A DNA stretch of 64,000 bases from Linum tenue (Eukaryota; Streptophyta; Magnoliopsida; Malpighiales; Linaceae): assembly GCA_946122785.1 (NCBI GenBank), contig CAMGYJ010000011.1, positions 35,986,513 through 36,050,512 of the forward strand, given 5' to 3'. The translations under genes were made by a program, and so were the position numbers. Of the stretch, positions 26,236 to 36,584 are shown piece by piece. The stretch's first letter is position 1, and each line of letters opens with the position of its first letter. The notes beneath the pieces were generated by a model that was not told the origin of the DNA, made no database searches, and saw nothing but the letters and a program-made list of their open reading frames with translations.

Positions 26236-28202
26236 AAAAAAATGTGAAAAATCATAACAAGTCTGATTTTTGCAATCGCCTTGGTATTTTGCAAACTCAG
26301 GACCTTGGTAAGTATTTGGGGGTGCCTGTTCTTCATGGTAGAGTCAATAGAGGCACCTACAAGTACATTCTTGAAAAGATGGACAAAAGGCTCACTGCTT
26401 GGAAAGCACGTACCCTTTCCTTGGCAGGGAGGGTTACACTTGCTACTTTTGTTTTGAATGCCATTCCCACTTATGCCATGCAGACCTCGGTCCTTCCTGT
26501 CTCTGTGTGTGATGAGATTGACAGAAAGATCAGGTGGTTTGTGTGGGGCTCTCAAGCGGGGGAAAGGAAAGTCCACCTTGTTTCTTGGGATACAATCTGT
26601 AAACCCAAGAATTAGGGGGGTCTTGGACTTAGATCTGCTAGGAACTTGAATATGGCATATATGGTGAAATTGGCATGGCATATCTTCAATCGTGATTCTG
26701 AGTTGTGGGTGCAGGTTCTTCAAGGGAAGTACTTTAAGCACAAGGATGGTGCCATTGTGTCTATGAAATCCAGTAACCATTCTAGTCTATGGAGAGGTAT
26801 TGTGAAAGCCTTCCCACTGATGAAGAGTGCAACTTGCTGGAGTATTAGAGACGGAAAAACGACTGGATTCTGGACCCAGCCATGGCTTGATAGCAACATT
26901 GTGCTGGGGGACTACCTCACCACTACAATCTCCGAGGAAGATCATTGCTCGGCGTTTTCATCTTGGGTGACTGAGTCAGGTGAGTGGGATTGGAACAGAT
27001 TGAAAGATCTCATTCGGAATGATACCCTTGCTTTGATTGCAGGAATGGAAACACCTAAGGCTGAGCTTGGCGAGGATCGGACATTTTGGAGCTTGGAGCA
27101 AGATGGAAGATTCTGACTAAAGTCAGCTTATAACTTGGTGGCTGATGAACTGAACGAAGAACATCTACCTCACTGGAAGAACCTGTGGAAGTGGAGAGGG
27201 CCAAACAGGATAAAACACTTCTTGTGGCTTGCATCCCACGGTCGCCTGTTGACCAACGTGGAAAGATCGAAGAGAAATCTCACCAACAACAACTCCTGCC
27301 CCCACTGCAAAGAGATCCCAGAAACAACGGAACATATACTCAGATACTGCAGCAAGAGCGAGGGAGCCAGAAGATACTTTGGAAGCAAAATTACATGCAC
27401 TGACAGTGAGAAGCCGTTCAAATCCTGGCTTGCCGAGAACCTTAGAGACGAGGACAATGGCGTTGATTTTGGCATTTTGTGTTGGCAAATGTGGAAAAAA
27501 GGAACGAGGAGGCGATGGTTGGCACAGCCTACTCGGAGATGGGCTTGATCCAAAGAATCCTGGCCTGGTTCAATATTTACAGGCAGGCTACTATGAATGT
27601 TCTTAACATTTCTCCTGCAAGGAAACACCCAAGAGAGGAACGAGAGATCAGCTGGAGCCCCCCTAGAGAAGGTTAGATACAAGTGCAGACTGATGGCTCG
27701 ATCCTTTCAACAGGTGAGGCTGCGGTTGGAGGGTTGCTTCGGGATCACCTTGGAAGATGCTGTGATGCCTTTGTTTGTAACTTGGGCACCTGCTCTATTA
27801 CTAGAGCAGAGCTGAAAGGTGCTGCTGAGGGGCTGAACCTTGCGTGGCAGCGAGGATTCAAGAAAGTGGAGCTCAATTTGGACTCTGCCACGGTGATCTT
27901 GATCATCCAAAACAACGAGGACAGCGAGCACAGACATGGGCTTGTTGCTGATTAGATTAGGTCCCTTTTGAATTTGGATTGGGAAGTTCATGTTTCCCAT
28001 ATTTATAGAGAGAAAAATGTTGTTGCTGACTTCTTAGCTAGTAGAGGGCATAGGTTCTCTTTTGACACACATCTGTTCGATGTGAGCGACAAGAACCTCA
28101 AACATTGGCTTTTGTATGATATTAAGGGAGTTTTCCAACAACGTTCAGTTATTAATACGAGTCAGGCCGCCTTGAGCGACTGCTTTTCTACCCAAAAAAA
28201 TG
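26236..28202 (+). mobile_element. 5'-truncated LINE (RT C-terminus, zf-RVT, RNase H)
   Basis: In order it shows LGKYLGVPVLHGRVNRGTYK, LSLAGRVTLATFVLNAIP, IRWFVWGSQAGERKVHLVSW, a zf-RVT region (FLWLASHGRLLTNVERSKRN, CPHCKEIPETTEHIL) and RNase H (GGLLRDHLGRCCDAFVC, RAELKGAAEGLNLAWQRG, HVSHIYREKNVVADFLASRG). Only a few stops (near 26614, 27117, 27548, 27955) and two or three shifts are seen, so it is moderately young. It ends in an A run. The string aaaaaaatg lies at both ends (26236-26244 and 28194-28202) and may be part of the target duplication, but it is low in complexity. Confidence 0.87.
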
Positions 28203-28204
28203 AT

Positions 28205-28730
28205 GTTTTGATCTCTTGATCTGGACTGGTCTAGACCGCGGTTTGCCGGACAAAACTGTGGTCCCAGCCGACTTGTCAATACGTGTTAGCAGCCCACTCG
28301 ACCACTCTCCCAACTCCCACAATGAGGCCCAAGTCTCAACTTTAATTTTGAAAATCTCGTCCCCTCCTTTATTTACAACCACATTTTACCGGAGAGTAGA
28401 GACAATCGTATCCCCATATGACATTATGTTAATGTTTATTACGTTATGGTGCAAGTTGGGATGCTTTGACTTGTATCTTTGTTATGTACAAAAATTTAGG
28501 GTGTCAAAATTATTCATGCATGTTAGAATTTATGTTTTAAGACAAAAAAAAAACAATTTTTTCTTGGCTATTAGTTCAATTTTTTGTGTGGTTGACTAAA
28601 CAAATTGGTCATTTTACATTGAGTGTGGTCTATCTGGACCAGACCGCACATGCGTGGTCTAGTCTGGACCGTATAGTTTGTGGTTTATACTCCAGTCTAT
28701 CGGTCTGGACTGTAGACCATATATATTAGG
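28205..28730. repeat. Region with ggtctagacc-type inverted motifs at both ends
   Basis: The left end has ggactggtctagaccgcgg. The right end has three related blocks (ggtctatctggaccagacc; ggtctagtctggaccg; ggtctggactgtagacc). This suggests a decayed foldback element of about 0.5 kb. No target duplication was found. Confidence 0.4.
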
Positions 28731-28900
28731 AGTGGGCATCCGATTCGGTGAACTCGAATCAAACCAGACCGAAACTGAACAAAATAGAACAAAACTATTT
28801 TTATTCTATTCGTAATTCGGAAAGTCAAAGCCCAATACTTCGAAAACCAGGGTCTACACTACCGAAACGAATTCCGGACAACCGAACTGATAAACCGAAA
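28731..28900. repeat. One end of a hAT-like MITE
   Basis: It begins aggagtgggcatccgattcg and is rich in accgaa/ttcggt, a common make-up for short plant hAT elements. The opposite end is not visible. Confidence 0.4.
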
Positions 28901-29104
28901 TAATAAATGCACAACCCAAGTAAGCCCGATCTCCCTCCGGCTCCCACACAAGCTCACAGCCCACTCTCCGTGACAACCCATCCCTAAAGAAAACCAACCC
29001 TAATCCAAATCTAAGACCCACCATCTCCTGCAATCCAAAATCGTCGTCGGGAGATAGAAGAAAAGACGAGAGACGGGGAGATCGAACTCGCCCAGATGCA
29101 TTCA

Positions 29105-29305
29105 TCTCCTTCAACCGTCTGGATCTTTGGCGCCACCATCGCCAAGAACTCTGTGAACTCGACCAGACCATTGTTGTTTGTATAGGCCTTCTAGATCTGC
29201 TCCTTAAGATCTTCTGAGCTCGGATTCAAACCGAGCGACCGGATCAAGGAGGTCATCTCAATCTGCGTTAGGTTGTCGTCCTTGTTGTGGTCGAAGGATC
29301 GGAAT
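29105..29305 (-). pseudogene. Calmodulin-like (EF-hand) gene fragment
   Basis: The minus strand reads FRSFDHNKDDNLTQIEMTSL, then IRSLGLNPSSEDLKEQI, a stop (TAG), then KAYTNNNGLVEFTEFLAMVA. The two blocks are EF-hand loops (D-H-N-K-D-D-N-L and T-N-N-N-G-L-V-E-F) of the kind found at the start of plant CML15/16/18-type calcium sensors. The upstream end of the gene is missing, replaced at about 29305 by the MITE copy. Downstream it reads into unrelated sequence. It is therefore a fragment with at least one nonsense change, not a working gene. Confidence 0.75.
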
Positions 29306-29540
29306 ATCCCGGGAAATTTGGTACCGGTATTTGGGATATACAGAATATCGTACCGAATTTGTTTATATTTGGTATTACCGAATACGCGTATTATTTCAAG
29401 GGATTGGGATTGGGATTGAGTTTCAATTGTTATTCGGTATTAGGGATTACGAGATTGTGATCAGTAATATACCAAAATACCGATCAATACCGAAATATAA
29501 GCTAGTGTGTATTTTATCCTCTCAACTAGACTCTCTCATT
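29306..29540 (-). repeat. MITE ('gggtggaaat' family), left part, split by the LINE
   Basis: This is the inverse of 4220-4445 in the complete copy (tttggtacggtatttggg-like start, then ggtattaccgaata, then aagctagtgtgtatttt). It is interrupted at 29540 by the LINE and continues at 35818. Confidence 0.85.
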
Positions 29541-29614
29541 ACGATTTCTCAGTAGAACTTTCAACTACTCTTTAGATCTGAGGAAAAAAAAAGCGTTTCT
29601 CTCTATTCTTTCGT

Positions 29615-31486
29615 ATGTCATCGGAGTTGCCGGCGACTGATCTCAACCCGTCGGGAAGGCCGCCGGATGAACCTCTCCCCAGTCGGGAGGGAGGAGTTGG
29701 GGCTGAGGCTGCTTCCCCAAACACTCGACCGGACGAGACATCCATGATGGTAGATCCACCGCCGCCGCCGCGACAAGGAGCTACCACAAGTCCCCCTGTT
29801 GCTGTGTCGCATGTTTCCTATGCGAGGATCGTATCAGGACAGGCCCTGGATACCAACAAATCGAAAAGCTCCTGGACTCCGGTGGGAGTACATGATTTGA
29901 TACCAGGGACTTTCAACGGAGAGCCGGAGCTGAAAGTTTCTAGTGTCTTCAGAGAAAAGCTGTGTACCCAATGGAAGCGTACCCTTGTGGTGCGTACCAT
30001 GGGCTTGACCATCCCTTTCTTTACCTTCAGCAATAAAATCAAAGCTATGTGGCGGCCATCGGGGTCGATGGACATCATGGCACTGGGACCAGAGTGCTTC
30101 CTGGTGAAGCTTGACAATGATGCAGACTATTTCCGAGCCTTAACAGAGGGACCCTGGACCATTTTCGATCACTATTGTATAGTCTTCCAATGGACACCGG
30201 AGTTTCGATTGTCCGACGAATTGCCGAAAACAATGGTGGTCTGGGTTCAGTTTCCAGCCTTCCCAGTTCATTTTTACCATCAAGAGATTCTGTTCTCGCT
30301 GGGGAACATGATTGGGAGGGCCATCAAACTGGATTTTCACACACAACATCAACAGCGCGTTAAATTTGCCCGGATGGCAGTAGAACTCGACTTGTCCAAG
30401 CCTCTGGTATCTCGTATTCGCTTGGATGGAAAGTGGCAGTACATAGAATATGAAAACCTGCCGAAGGTGTGCTTCGAGTGTGGAAAAGTTGGGCACACAG
30501 CAGCGACCTGCCCGTCTTTGCAGGAGGCGATGCTATCGATCACGGTCGGTGCCATAGCCAACTCGCCGGAAAAGAGCTCGGAGGCGTCGCCGGAAGACAA
30601 GGCCGGCTTTGGACCATGGATGCAGGTCACACGAAGGTCACGGCGGGAAAATCGGGCTAACGAGAAAGGAAACATAGACGTCAATCATGGAGATCTCGTG
30701 AACGGTGCAAAAGTTGAGAAAGGAAAGTCTATTCCCAAAAATTTGGAAAGTGTCTCTGGAAATAAGGGGGGTAATAGGGAATCCCAGGTCCATCGGGTGG
30801 AAAATCCAAAACAAGGGAAGCTGGAAAAAGGGAAAGCCTCTGTTGGGACGCATCCAAAAGGAAAAGAAAAATTTGGAAAGCCCACTGTGGAGGTGGCAAC
30901 ATGCGGTAGGGGGGTTTTGGGCCCAATCCCTGCTAGCCCAAAAATTTTGTTCTCAGGGCCTAATAAGGCTGGTCCGGATCAAGGGAGTAGGCGGGAGAGG
31001 GGAGCAGCATTATTAGATATAAAAAATGGGCCTAGTCCCAACAAGGAAAGAACAGATTCTCAGAGTGGAGCTGGCCCTTCCTCTTCCGGCCCACCGCCGA
31101 TTCTTACAGTCAATGGCCCAAATAACACCTCCATTGAGATTGTTAATATTACACCTTACGAGAACCAACATACAGGGGAGCGAGGGGCTGATACCCCGTC
31201 GACGGCGATTCGGACCAAAAACCAGAAGAGTTCCAAGAAGAGGAAGACGAAATCGCCTCGGAAGACGCCGGTGCCAATCTCCGCCAAAGCCCTGCAAGTT
31301 TGGACTCCGGTCAAGGATAAAAAGAGCAAAGCTAGAACCCGGTTGGCATCACTCACCCTTCAAGAGATAGAAGCCTGGACGGGAGCGGCGAAGGCGAACG
31401 CAACAGAGTCTCTTCCGTTTCAAGCCCCAACAATGGAGCGGAGGGAAACGTCGAGCCTTCCGCTGGAGTCTGCAGACTCAACATAA
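29615..31486 (+). CDS. LINE ORF1 protein (DUF4283 plus CCHC zinc knuckle)
   Basis: A 623-residue ORF with no break. Residues about 105-250 look like the plant LINE DUF4283 domain (YFRALTEGPWTIFDHYCIVF; VVWVQFPAFPVHFYHQEILF). Residues about 285-300 carry a CX2CX4HX4C knuckle (CFECGKVGHTAATC). The remainder is Lys/Ser/Pro-rich and basic near the C-terminus, consistent with an RNA-binding chaperone that packages the LINE transcript. The ATG lies 74 bp from the element's 5' end. ORF2 starts 68 bp after its stop codon. Confidence 0.9.
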   Translation: MSSELPATDLNPSGRPPDEPLPSREGGVGAEAASPNTRPDETSMMVDPPPPPRQGATTSPPVAVSHVSYARIVSGQALDTNKSKSSWTPVGVHDLIPGTFNGEPELKVSSVFREKLCTQWKRTLVVRTMGLTIPFFTFSNKIKAMWRPSGSMDIMALGPECFLVKLDNDADYFRALTEGPWTIFDHYCIVFQWTPEFRLSDELPKTMVVWVQFPAFPVHFYHQEILFSLGNMIGRAIKLDFHTQHQQRVKFARMAVELDLSKPLVSRIRLDGKWQYIEYENLPKVCFECGKVGHTAATCPSLQEAMLSITVGAIANSPEKSSEASPEDKAGFGPWMQVTRRSRRENRANEKGNIDVNHGDLVNGAKVEKGKSIPKNLESVSGNKGGNRESQVHRVENPKQGKLEKGKASVGTHPKGKEKFGKPTVEVATCGRGVLGPIPASPKILFSGPNKAGPDQGSRRERGAALLDIKNGPSPNKERTDSQSGAGPSSSGPPPILTVNGPNNTSIEIVNITPYENQHTGERGADTPSTAIRTKNQKSSKKRKTKSPRKTPVPISAKALQVWTPVKDKKSKARTRLASLTLQEIEAWTGAAKANATESLPFQAPTMERRETSSLPLESADST

Positions 31487-31554
31487 TTGAGATTCTTGCC
31501 CTGCGGATTTCTTTCTCTCTTTCTTCTCTTCTTGTTTTCCTTTTTTCACCTATT

Positions 31555-34500
31555 ATGTCGACCATTTCCAATTCTTATGCTTCCGTTTTATCGTGGAATG
31601 TAGGAGGTGCGGGGAACTCGGCTTTCTCCCGGGCCCTGAAATTGATTGTCCATCACCATAAGTCGGATTTCTTGATTCTGTTGGAGCCACAAATCAGCGG
31701 AGAGGTGGCGAATCGGGTCTGTGGGAAAATGGGGTTTCCAAATGTGTTACGTGTTGAAGCCGAAGGGAGGAAAGGGGGGATCTGGCTTTGCTGGAATGCT
31801 CAGGTTTTCAAGGTGGATGTCTTGTCGGCTTGATTTCAACATCTCTCCGTGAGAATCTCGTTGGCAGCTGCGCAACCCTGGTGCTTAACGACCGTCTATG
31901 CGAGTCCTAGACAAAGTTTACAACATTTTCTGTGGGACTCCATCCTTCGAGCCAGCAAGGAGATTGAGCTGCCCTGGCTTCTAACCGGGGATTTCAACGC
32001 TATCAAAGACCCATCGGAGCAGGCTGGACCGGCTACTCCTGCCATCTATCGATGATGCAAGCGGTTCAGTGACAGGATCAGTAAGGCGGAGCTCATTGAC
32101 TTGGGCTTTTCCGGTCCTCGTTTTACCTGGACTAGAGGAGACACGCCCAACTCATACAAGGCAAGTAGAATTGATCGGAGCCTCTGCAATGCAGCCTGGA
32201 ATTCAGCTTTCCCCGGTTCTACAGTCATCCATCTCCCTCGGCTCCACTCGGACCACCATCCGATCCTGACGTCTCTTGGAAATCAGGGAGTTCACTCCTC
32301 CTCTCTTTCTCGTCCTTTTAAATTTGAAGGGGCTTGGCTAACTCATGAGTCTTATGCTACTTTCTTGTCCAATAGTTGGGATTCTCAGGCCCCTCTGCAG
32401 GAAGCACTCCAGGACATGGCTAGCAAGCTGACTCAATGGAACCAGACAACTTTTGGCAGTATCTATCGCAGAAAGAGAAGATTAATGAGCCGTATTCAAG
32501 GAATCCAAGCTAAGGTGGCTCATGTTTTCTCGCCCGGGCTCTTCAAACTTCAGGCTAAATTGGAGAAAGAGCTTGACAAGGTCCTGGAGCAAGAAGAGAT
32601 TCTCTGGTTTCAGCGAGCCAGAGAGAAATGGGTCCAATTTGGAGAGCGCAACACGACCTATTTTCATCAGCTAGCCAATATCCGCCGACGGAGGAACAAG
32701 ATCGAGAGTCTCAAGGACAGCAATGGAGAGTGGATATCGGATCCTCATGAGCTTGCGAGCTTGGTCTTTGACTTCTTCTCTTTTCTGTACTTGCAGGATA
32801 GCCAGGAGTACTCGGACGAGATGCCCAACCATGCTTTCCCGAGGATTGAGCAGGAGGACCTCATTCTCTTGCTCCGACCCTTCACTGGAGAGGACATTCA
32901 TAGAGCGGTGCATGACATGAAGCCCTTCCAGGCCCCGGGACCGGATGGCTTTCAGGCTGTTTTCTACCAGAGATCTTGGGATATCGTTGGGAAAGCACTT
33001 ATTGATATGGCTGTTAGCTTTTTCTCTACAGGTATCCTGCCGGAGAAGGTGGTAGAGTCGACGGTGGTGCTCATACCCAAAGTAGAGCACCCAGAGAGGG
33101 TTTCCCAGCTCCGACCGATCTCTCTTAACAACGTCTGCCTGAAAACCATCACGAAGGCCATCACCAATCGCCTGAAGCCGATCATGAGGAAGATTGTTTC
33201 ACCACGACAGAGTAGTTTCATCCCTGGTAGACAGACTACTGACAACATCATTGTGTTATAGGAAGTCCTTCACTCTCTTAGAAAGAAGAAAGGCAAGAAA
33301 GGAGGCATTGTGCTCAAGATTGATCTCGAGAAAGCCTATGATAGGCTGAGATGGGATTTTCTCAGGGACACCTTGAAGGAAGTGGGGCTGCCTAGTTCGT
33401 GGATCAACTGCATTATGTTCTGTGTGGAGAGTAATAAGATGCGGCTGCTGTGGAATGGCGAACTCTCTGATCCGATCACTCCCACCAGGGGAGTCCGGCA
33501 GGGAGACCTTCTTTCTCCTTATCTGTTTGTGTTGTGCATGGAAAGACTCTCTCACAGGATCGATCAAGCTATTCATGATAAGACCTGGAGACCTTTGAGG
33601 CTCTCAAGGGGGGACCTGCGATTTCTCATCTTTTTTTTGCAGATGACCTCGTTCTTTTTGCAGAAGCAGATGGGACACAGGTGCGGATAATCAAGAGATG
33701 CCTGGATGAGTTTTGCCATAGCTCCGGACAGAGGGTGAACTATGAGAAGTCAGCAATCTTTGTCTCGGCCAACATCGACAGGCGGAAAGCAAGAAGGCTG
33801 TCGCACAGGGCAGGCATCCCTCTCACGATTGACCTCGGGCGTTATCTGGGGGTTATGGCGATTCATGGCCGGGTCACGAGAACCAGATATCAAGATCTGA
33901 TGCTGCGGATCCAACGAAAACTAGCTCCCTGGAAGACCAAGCAGCTCTCTCTCGCCGCCCGGATCACAGTGGTTAAATCTATCTTGGCCTCTATACCGAT
34001 TTATCCTATGCAAAAAAAAAAATGCTCCCAATGAATGTTTGCAGGTCCCTGGATCGGATTAATAGGAGCTTCATCTGGGGAGACACAGACGAGAAGAAGA
34101 AGCTCCACCTGGTGCCCTGGGAACGTCTGTTGGCTCCAAAAAGGAATGGAGGTCTGGGGATTAGGTCGACAAGAGAGGTGAACATGGCTATGCTGGCTAA
34201 AGGAGGTTGGCGAACCATCAAAGAGAAAGAGACTCTCTGGACTCAGCTGGTTCGATCGAAGTACGGGAAAGATCAAACGCACCTCAACCTTCTGAGGCCT
34301 GTTCAGGGAAGTTCCTTTACCTGGTCTAGCCTTGTGAAGGCTGGAAGTCTTCTTAGAAAGGGTTGTGCTTGGAATATTCATAGTGGTAACCGCACTAAAT
34401 TCTGGTCTGATATTTGGCTAACGCAGGTACCCCTCCAGGAGCTGGCGGTTGGCCAAGTACCGGAGGAAGATAGAGAGCTGCTGGTGAAAGATTTTGTGGA

Positions 34501-35800
34501 CGAAGACGGGAATTGGAGGACGGAGAAGTTCGATCACATTCTCCCCATGGACATAGCCAGGAAAATTACGGCGCGGGTGGTCGACCCTTTCTCGACGGAA
34601 GAAGACACTCTTCTGTGGCAGCCGACGCCCAATGGAAGATTTTCTACCAAGAGTGCCTATCAGTTACTGCAGGACCCTACCGACGACAGTAACCAGCAGG
34701 TCTGGAAGAAGATCTGGCGCCTCCCAGTGCCAGAGAGGGTTCGTTGCTTCGTTTGGTTGGTGGCGCAGGGGAAGATTAGCTCGAACGAGGAAAGAGCTAA
34801 GCGGCACCTGACTCAAGACTCCTCCTGCTTTAGAAGCTCTGCGCTTACGGAGACTTCGCTGCACCTTTTCAGAGACTGTCCACCGGCAGCGTATCTCTGG
34901 AGCCGTTCTATCCAGCCGGGTAAGCTTCAGGGATTCTTCAGCCGTCCCTGGAACAGCTGGTTGGAAGTTAACATCAGCTGCGAGGATACTTCCCCTTCAG
35001 GCCTTCCTTGGAATGTGTTCTTTGGTATTGCACTCTGGAGCATGTGGAAGAACCGTAATGAGGGGGTTTTCCAGGGGGTTAACAAGACCCTGTCCGCCCC
35101 TTCCCTTTTGCAGGCAGTGAAGATCCGGGCCGAGCTGTGGTGGAAGGCGTGGAATGCGCCGAGTCCTCTGATGGGGCGGGGGAATCCCTCCCAGAGTCGC
35201 ATTTCGGCTCAGATCGGGTGGAAGCCTCCTCCGGCTGACTGGAGTAAACTTAATGTGGACGGGGCGGCGAGTGCTAATCAAGGGACAACAGGTGCAGGGG
35301 GAGTCTTGAGAGGTGCGGATGGTAAATGGATCGGTGGGTTCGTTGCCGGCTTGGGTTCCTGTACATCCATTTGTTCGGAGCTTTGGGCCATTTTTCATGG
35401 TCTCAAGTTGGCATGGAAATACGGTTGCAGAACCCTCATCGTGGAAACCGACTCTCAGCTTGCAATTCAACTGGTGAAAGACAGGTCCGACCCTTTACAC
35501 CCTATGCAGCCCTGTTAACGACTATCAGGCGTCAGTTTGCTCAAGAGTGGATTGTGAATCTAGTTCATGTATACCGTGAAGGGAATAGAGTCGCGGACTG
35601 GCTCTCGAAGCACAGTCTCGTCTATCCCTACAGTACACACGAGTTAGAGACGCATTCGGCCGATCTGCTACAGCTTCTTCAGGACGATGCCAGAGGCACT
35701 ACCTTTGCTAGACTTACAGTCCCCCTCCTTCTTCTCCTGATCTGTAACCCCTTTTTCTCCCTTCTTTGGCTTTGTGCCTCCCTGTATGCAAAAAAAAAAA
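31555..35800 (+). pseudogene. LINE ORF2: endonuclease, reverse transcriptase, zf-RVT, RNase H (broken)
   Basis: It starts MSTISNSYASVLSWNVGGAG. The AP-type endonuclease shows WNVGGAGN, LLTGDFNAI and HSDHHPIL. RT follows (AVFYQRSWDIVGKALIDM; KIDLEKAYDRLRWDFL; RGVRQGDLLSPYLF; LFFADDLVLFAEADG with intact catalytic Asp pair), then zf-RVT (RVRCFVWLVAQGKISSNEER) and RNase H (LNVDGAASANQGTTGAGGVL; VYREGNRVADWLSKH). In-frame stops lie at about 31831, 32054 and 33259. Frameshifts lie near 33630, in an A run at 34011-34021, and near 35515. In the final frame there is no stop before the poly(A), so the reading runs into flanking DNA. Confidence 0.92.
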
Positions 35801-35817
35801 AACTAGACTCTCTCATT

Positions 35818-35975
35818 CACTACTACGCGACCCTCAACCATAAATAGTGTCATTTAATTATACATAGATCATTACATCACTATTTCACACTAGTATTAGT
35901 CGTCTCTCAACCTCAAATTCACCAAATTAAAGATTACCAAATTAAAGATTACCAAATACAAAAACTTGAGATGTT
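35818..35975 (-). repeat. MITE ('gggtggaaat' family), right part beyond the LINE
   Basis: This is the inverse of about 3995-4205 in the complete copy (actagtattagtcgtctctc, aacttgagatgt). The far end of the MITE is missing here, so this copy was truncated. The following 0.6 kb up to 36584 is the presumed SWI3C promoter and leader, with a GA-rich patch at 36384-36412. Confidence 0.8.
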
Positions 35976-36584
35976 GCTAAATTAAGATACCATCGTATAC
36001 AATTTACATTGTAAAAAAACTATAATCATTAATTTTTTTATAGTTCTAATTTTCTAATAAAACGTGGCCTAGTACTCTTTTGTGTTCTGCATCCGCCGCG
36101 TTCCTGATCTGATTACTTTTATGCATGTTTTAACCTATCTTGTATGTATCTATGTTTTGGTGAGGGAACACTATAAATGTTGTGATTTTCCTTTGCTCTT
36201 AAATGGTCTCTCCACAAGGATATCTACGGACAAATAAAAAAAATTAAAATTGCCCTCTATTTCTAGGTGACTCCCAACGACGCCGTATCCTAGAAACTGA
36301 GAGACTCTGCGAGTTCTGTGAGAAGAGCATAATGATAGAACCCAAACGCAAACGAAACTTCCCCAAATCTCAGACAGTCAGGCGAGAGAGAGGGAGGGGG
36401 AGAGATAGGCTATGAGATTTAACAGAGAGAGAAGCAAGGCGAATAATCTTCCCCGCCTGCAACTGCCTTCTTAGCTGGTCTTCGTCTGCGCTCAATCAAG
36501 AATTTGAATTGAAACCCCTCAATTTCAACCAATCAACGACCCCCACAAACACCAGCCCCGCAATTCGTTCCGCATTTCTCCCAA

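Larger units (their letters stand above)
29541..35800 (+). mobile_element. Nearly full-length L1-type LINE with 17-bp target duplication
   Basis: The 17-mer aactagactctctcatt occurs at 29524-29540 and 35801-35817. Between them are a 74-bp 5' leader, ORF1 (intact), ORF2 (endonuclease, RT, zf-RVT, RNase H; broken) and an A run at 35790-35800. Joining the flanks across one copy of the 17-mer restores sequence matching the uninterrupted MITE at about 4190-4230. This proves an insertion into a pre-existing MITE copy. The near-full length is unusual, since most LINE copies here are 5'-truncated. Confidence 0.95.
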
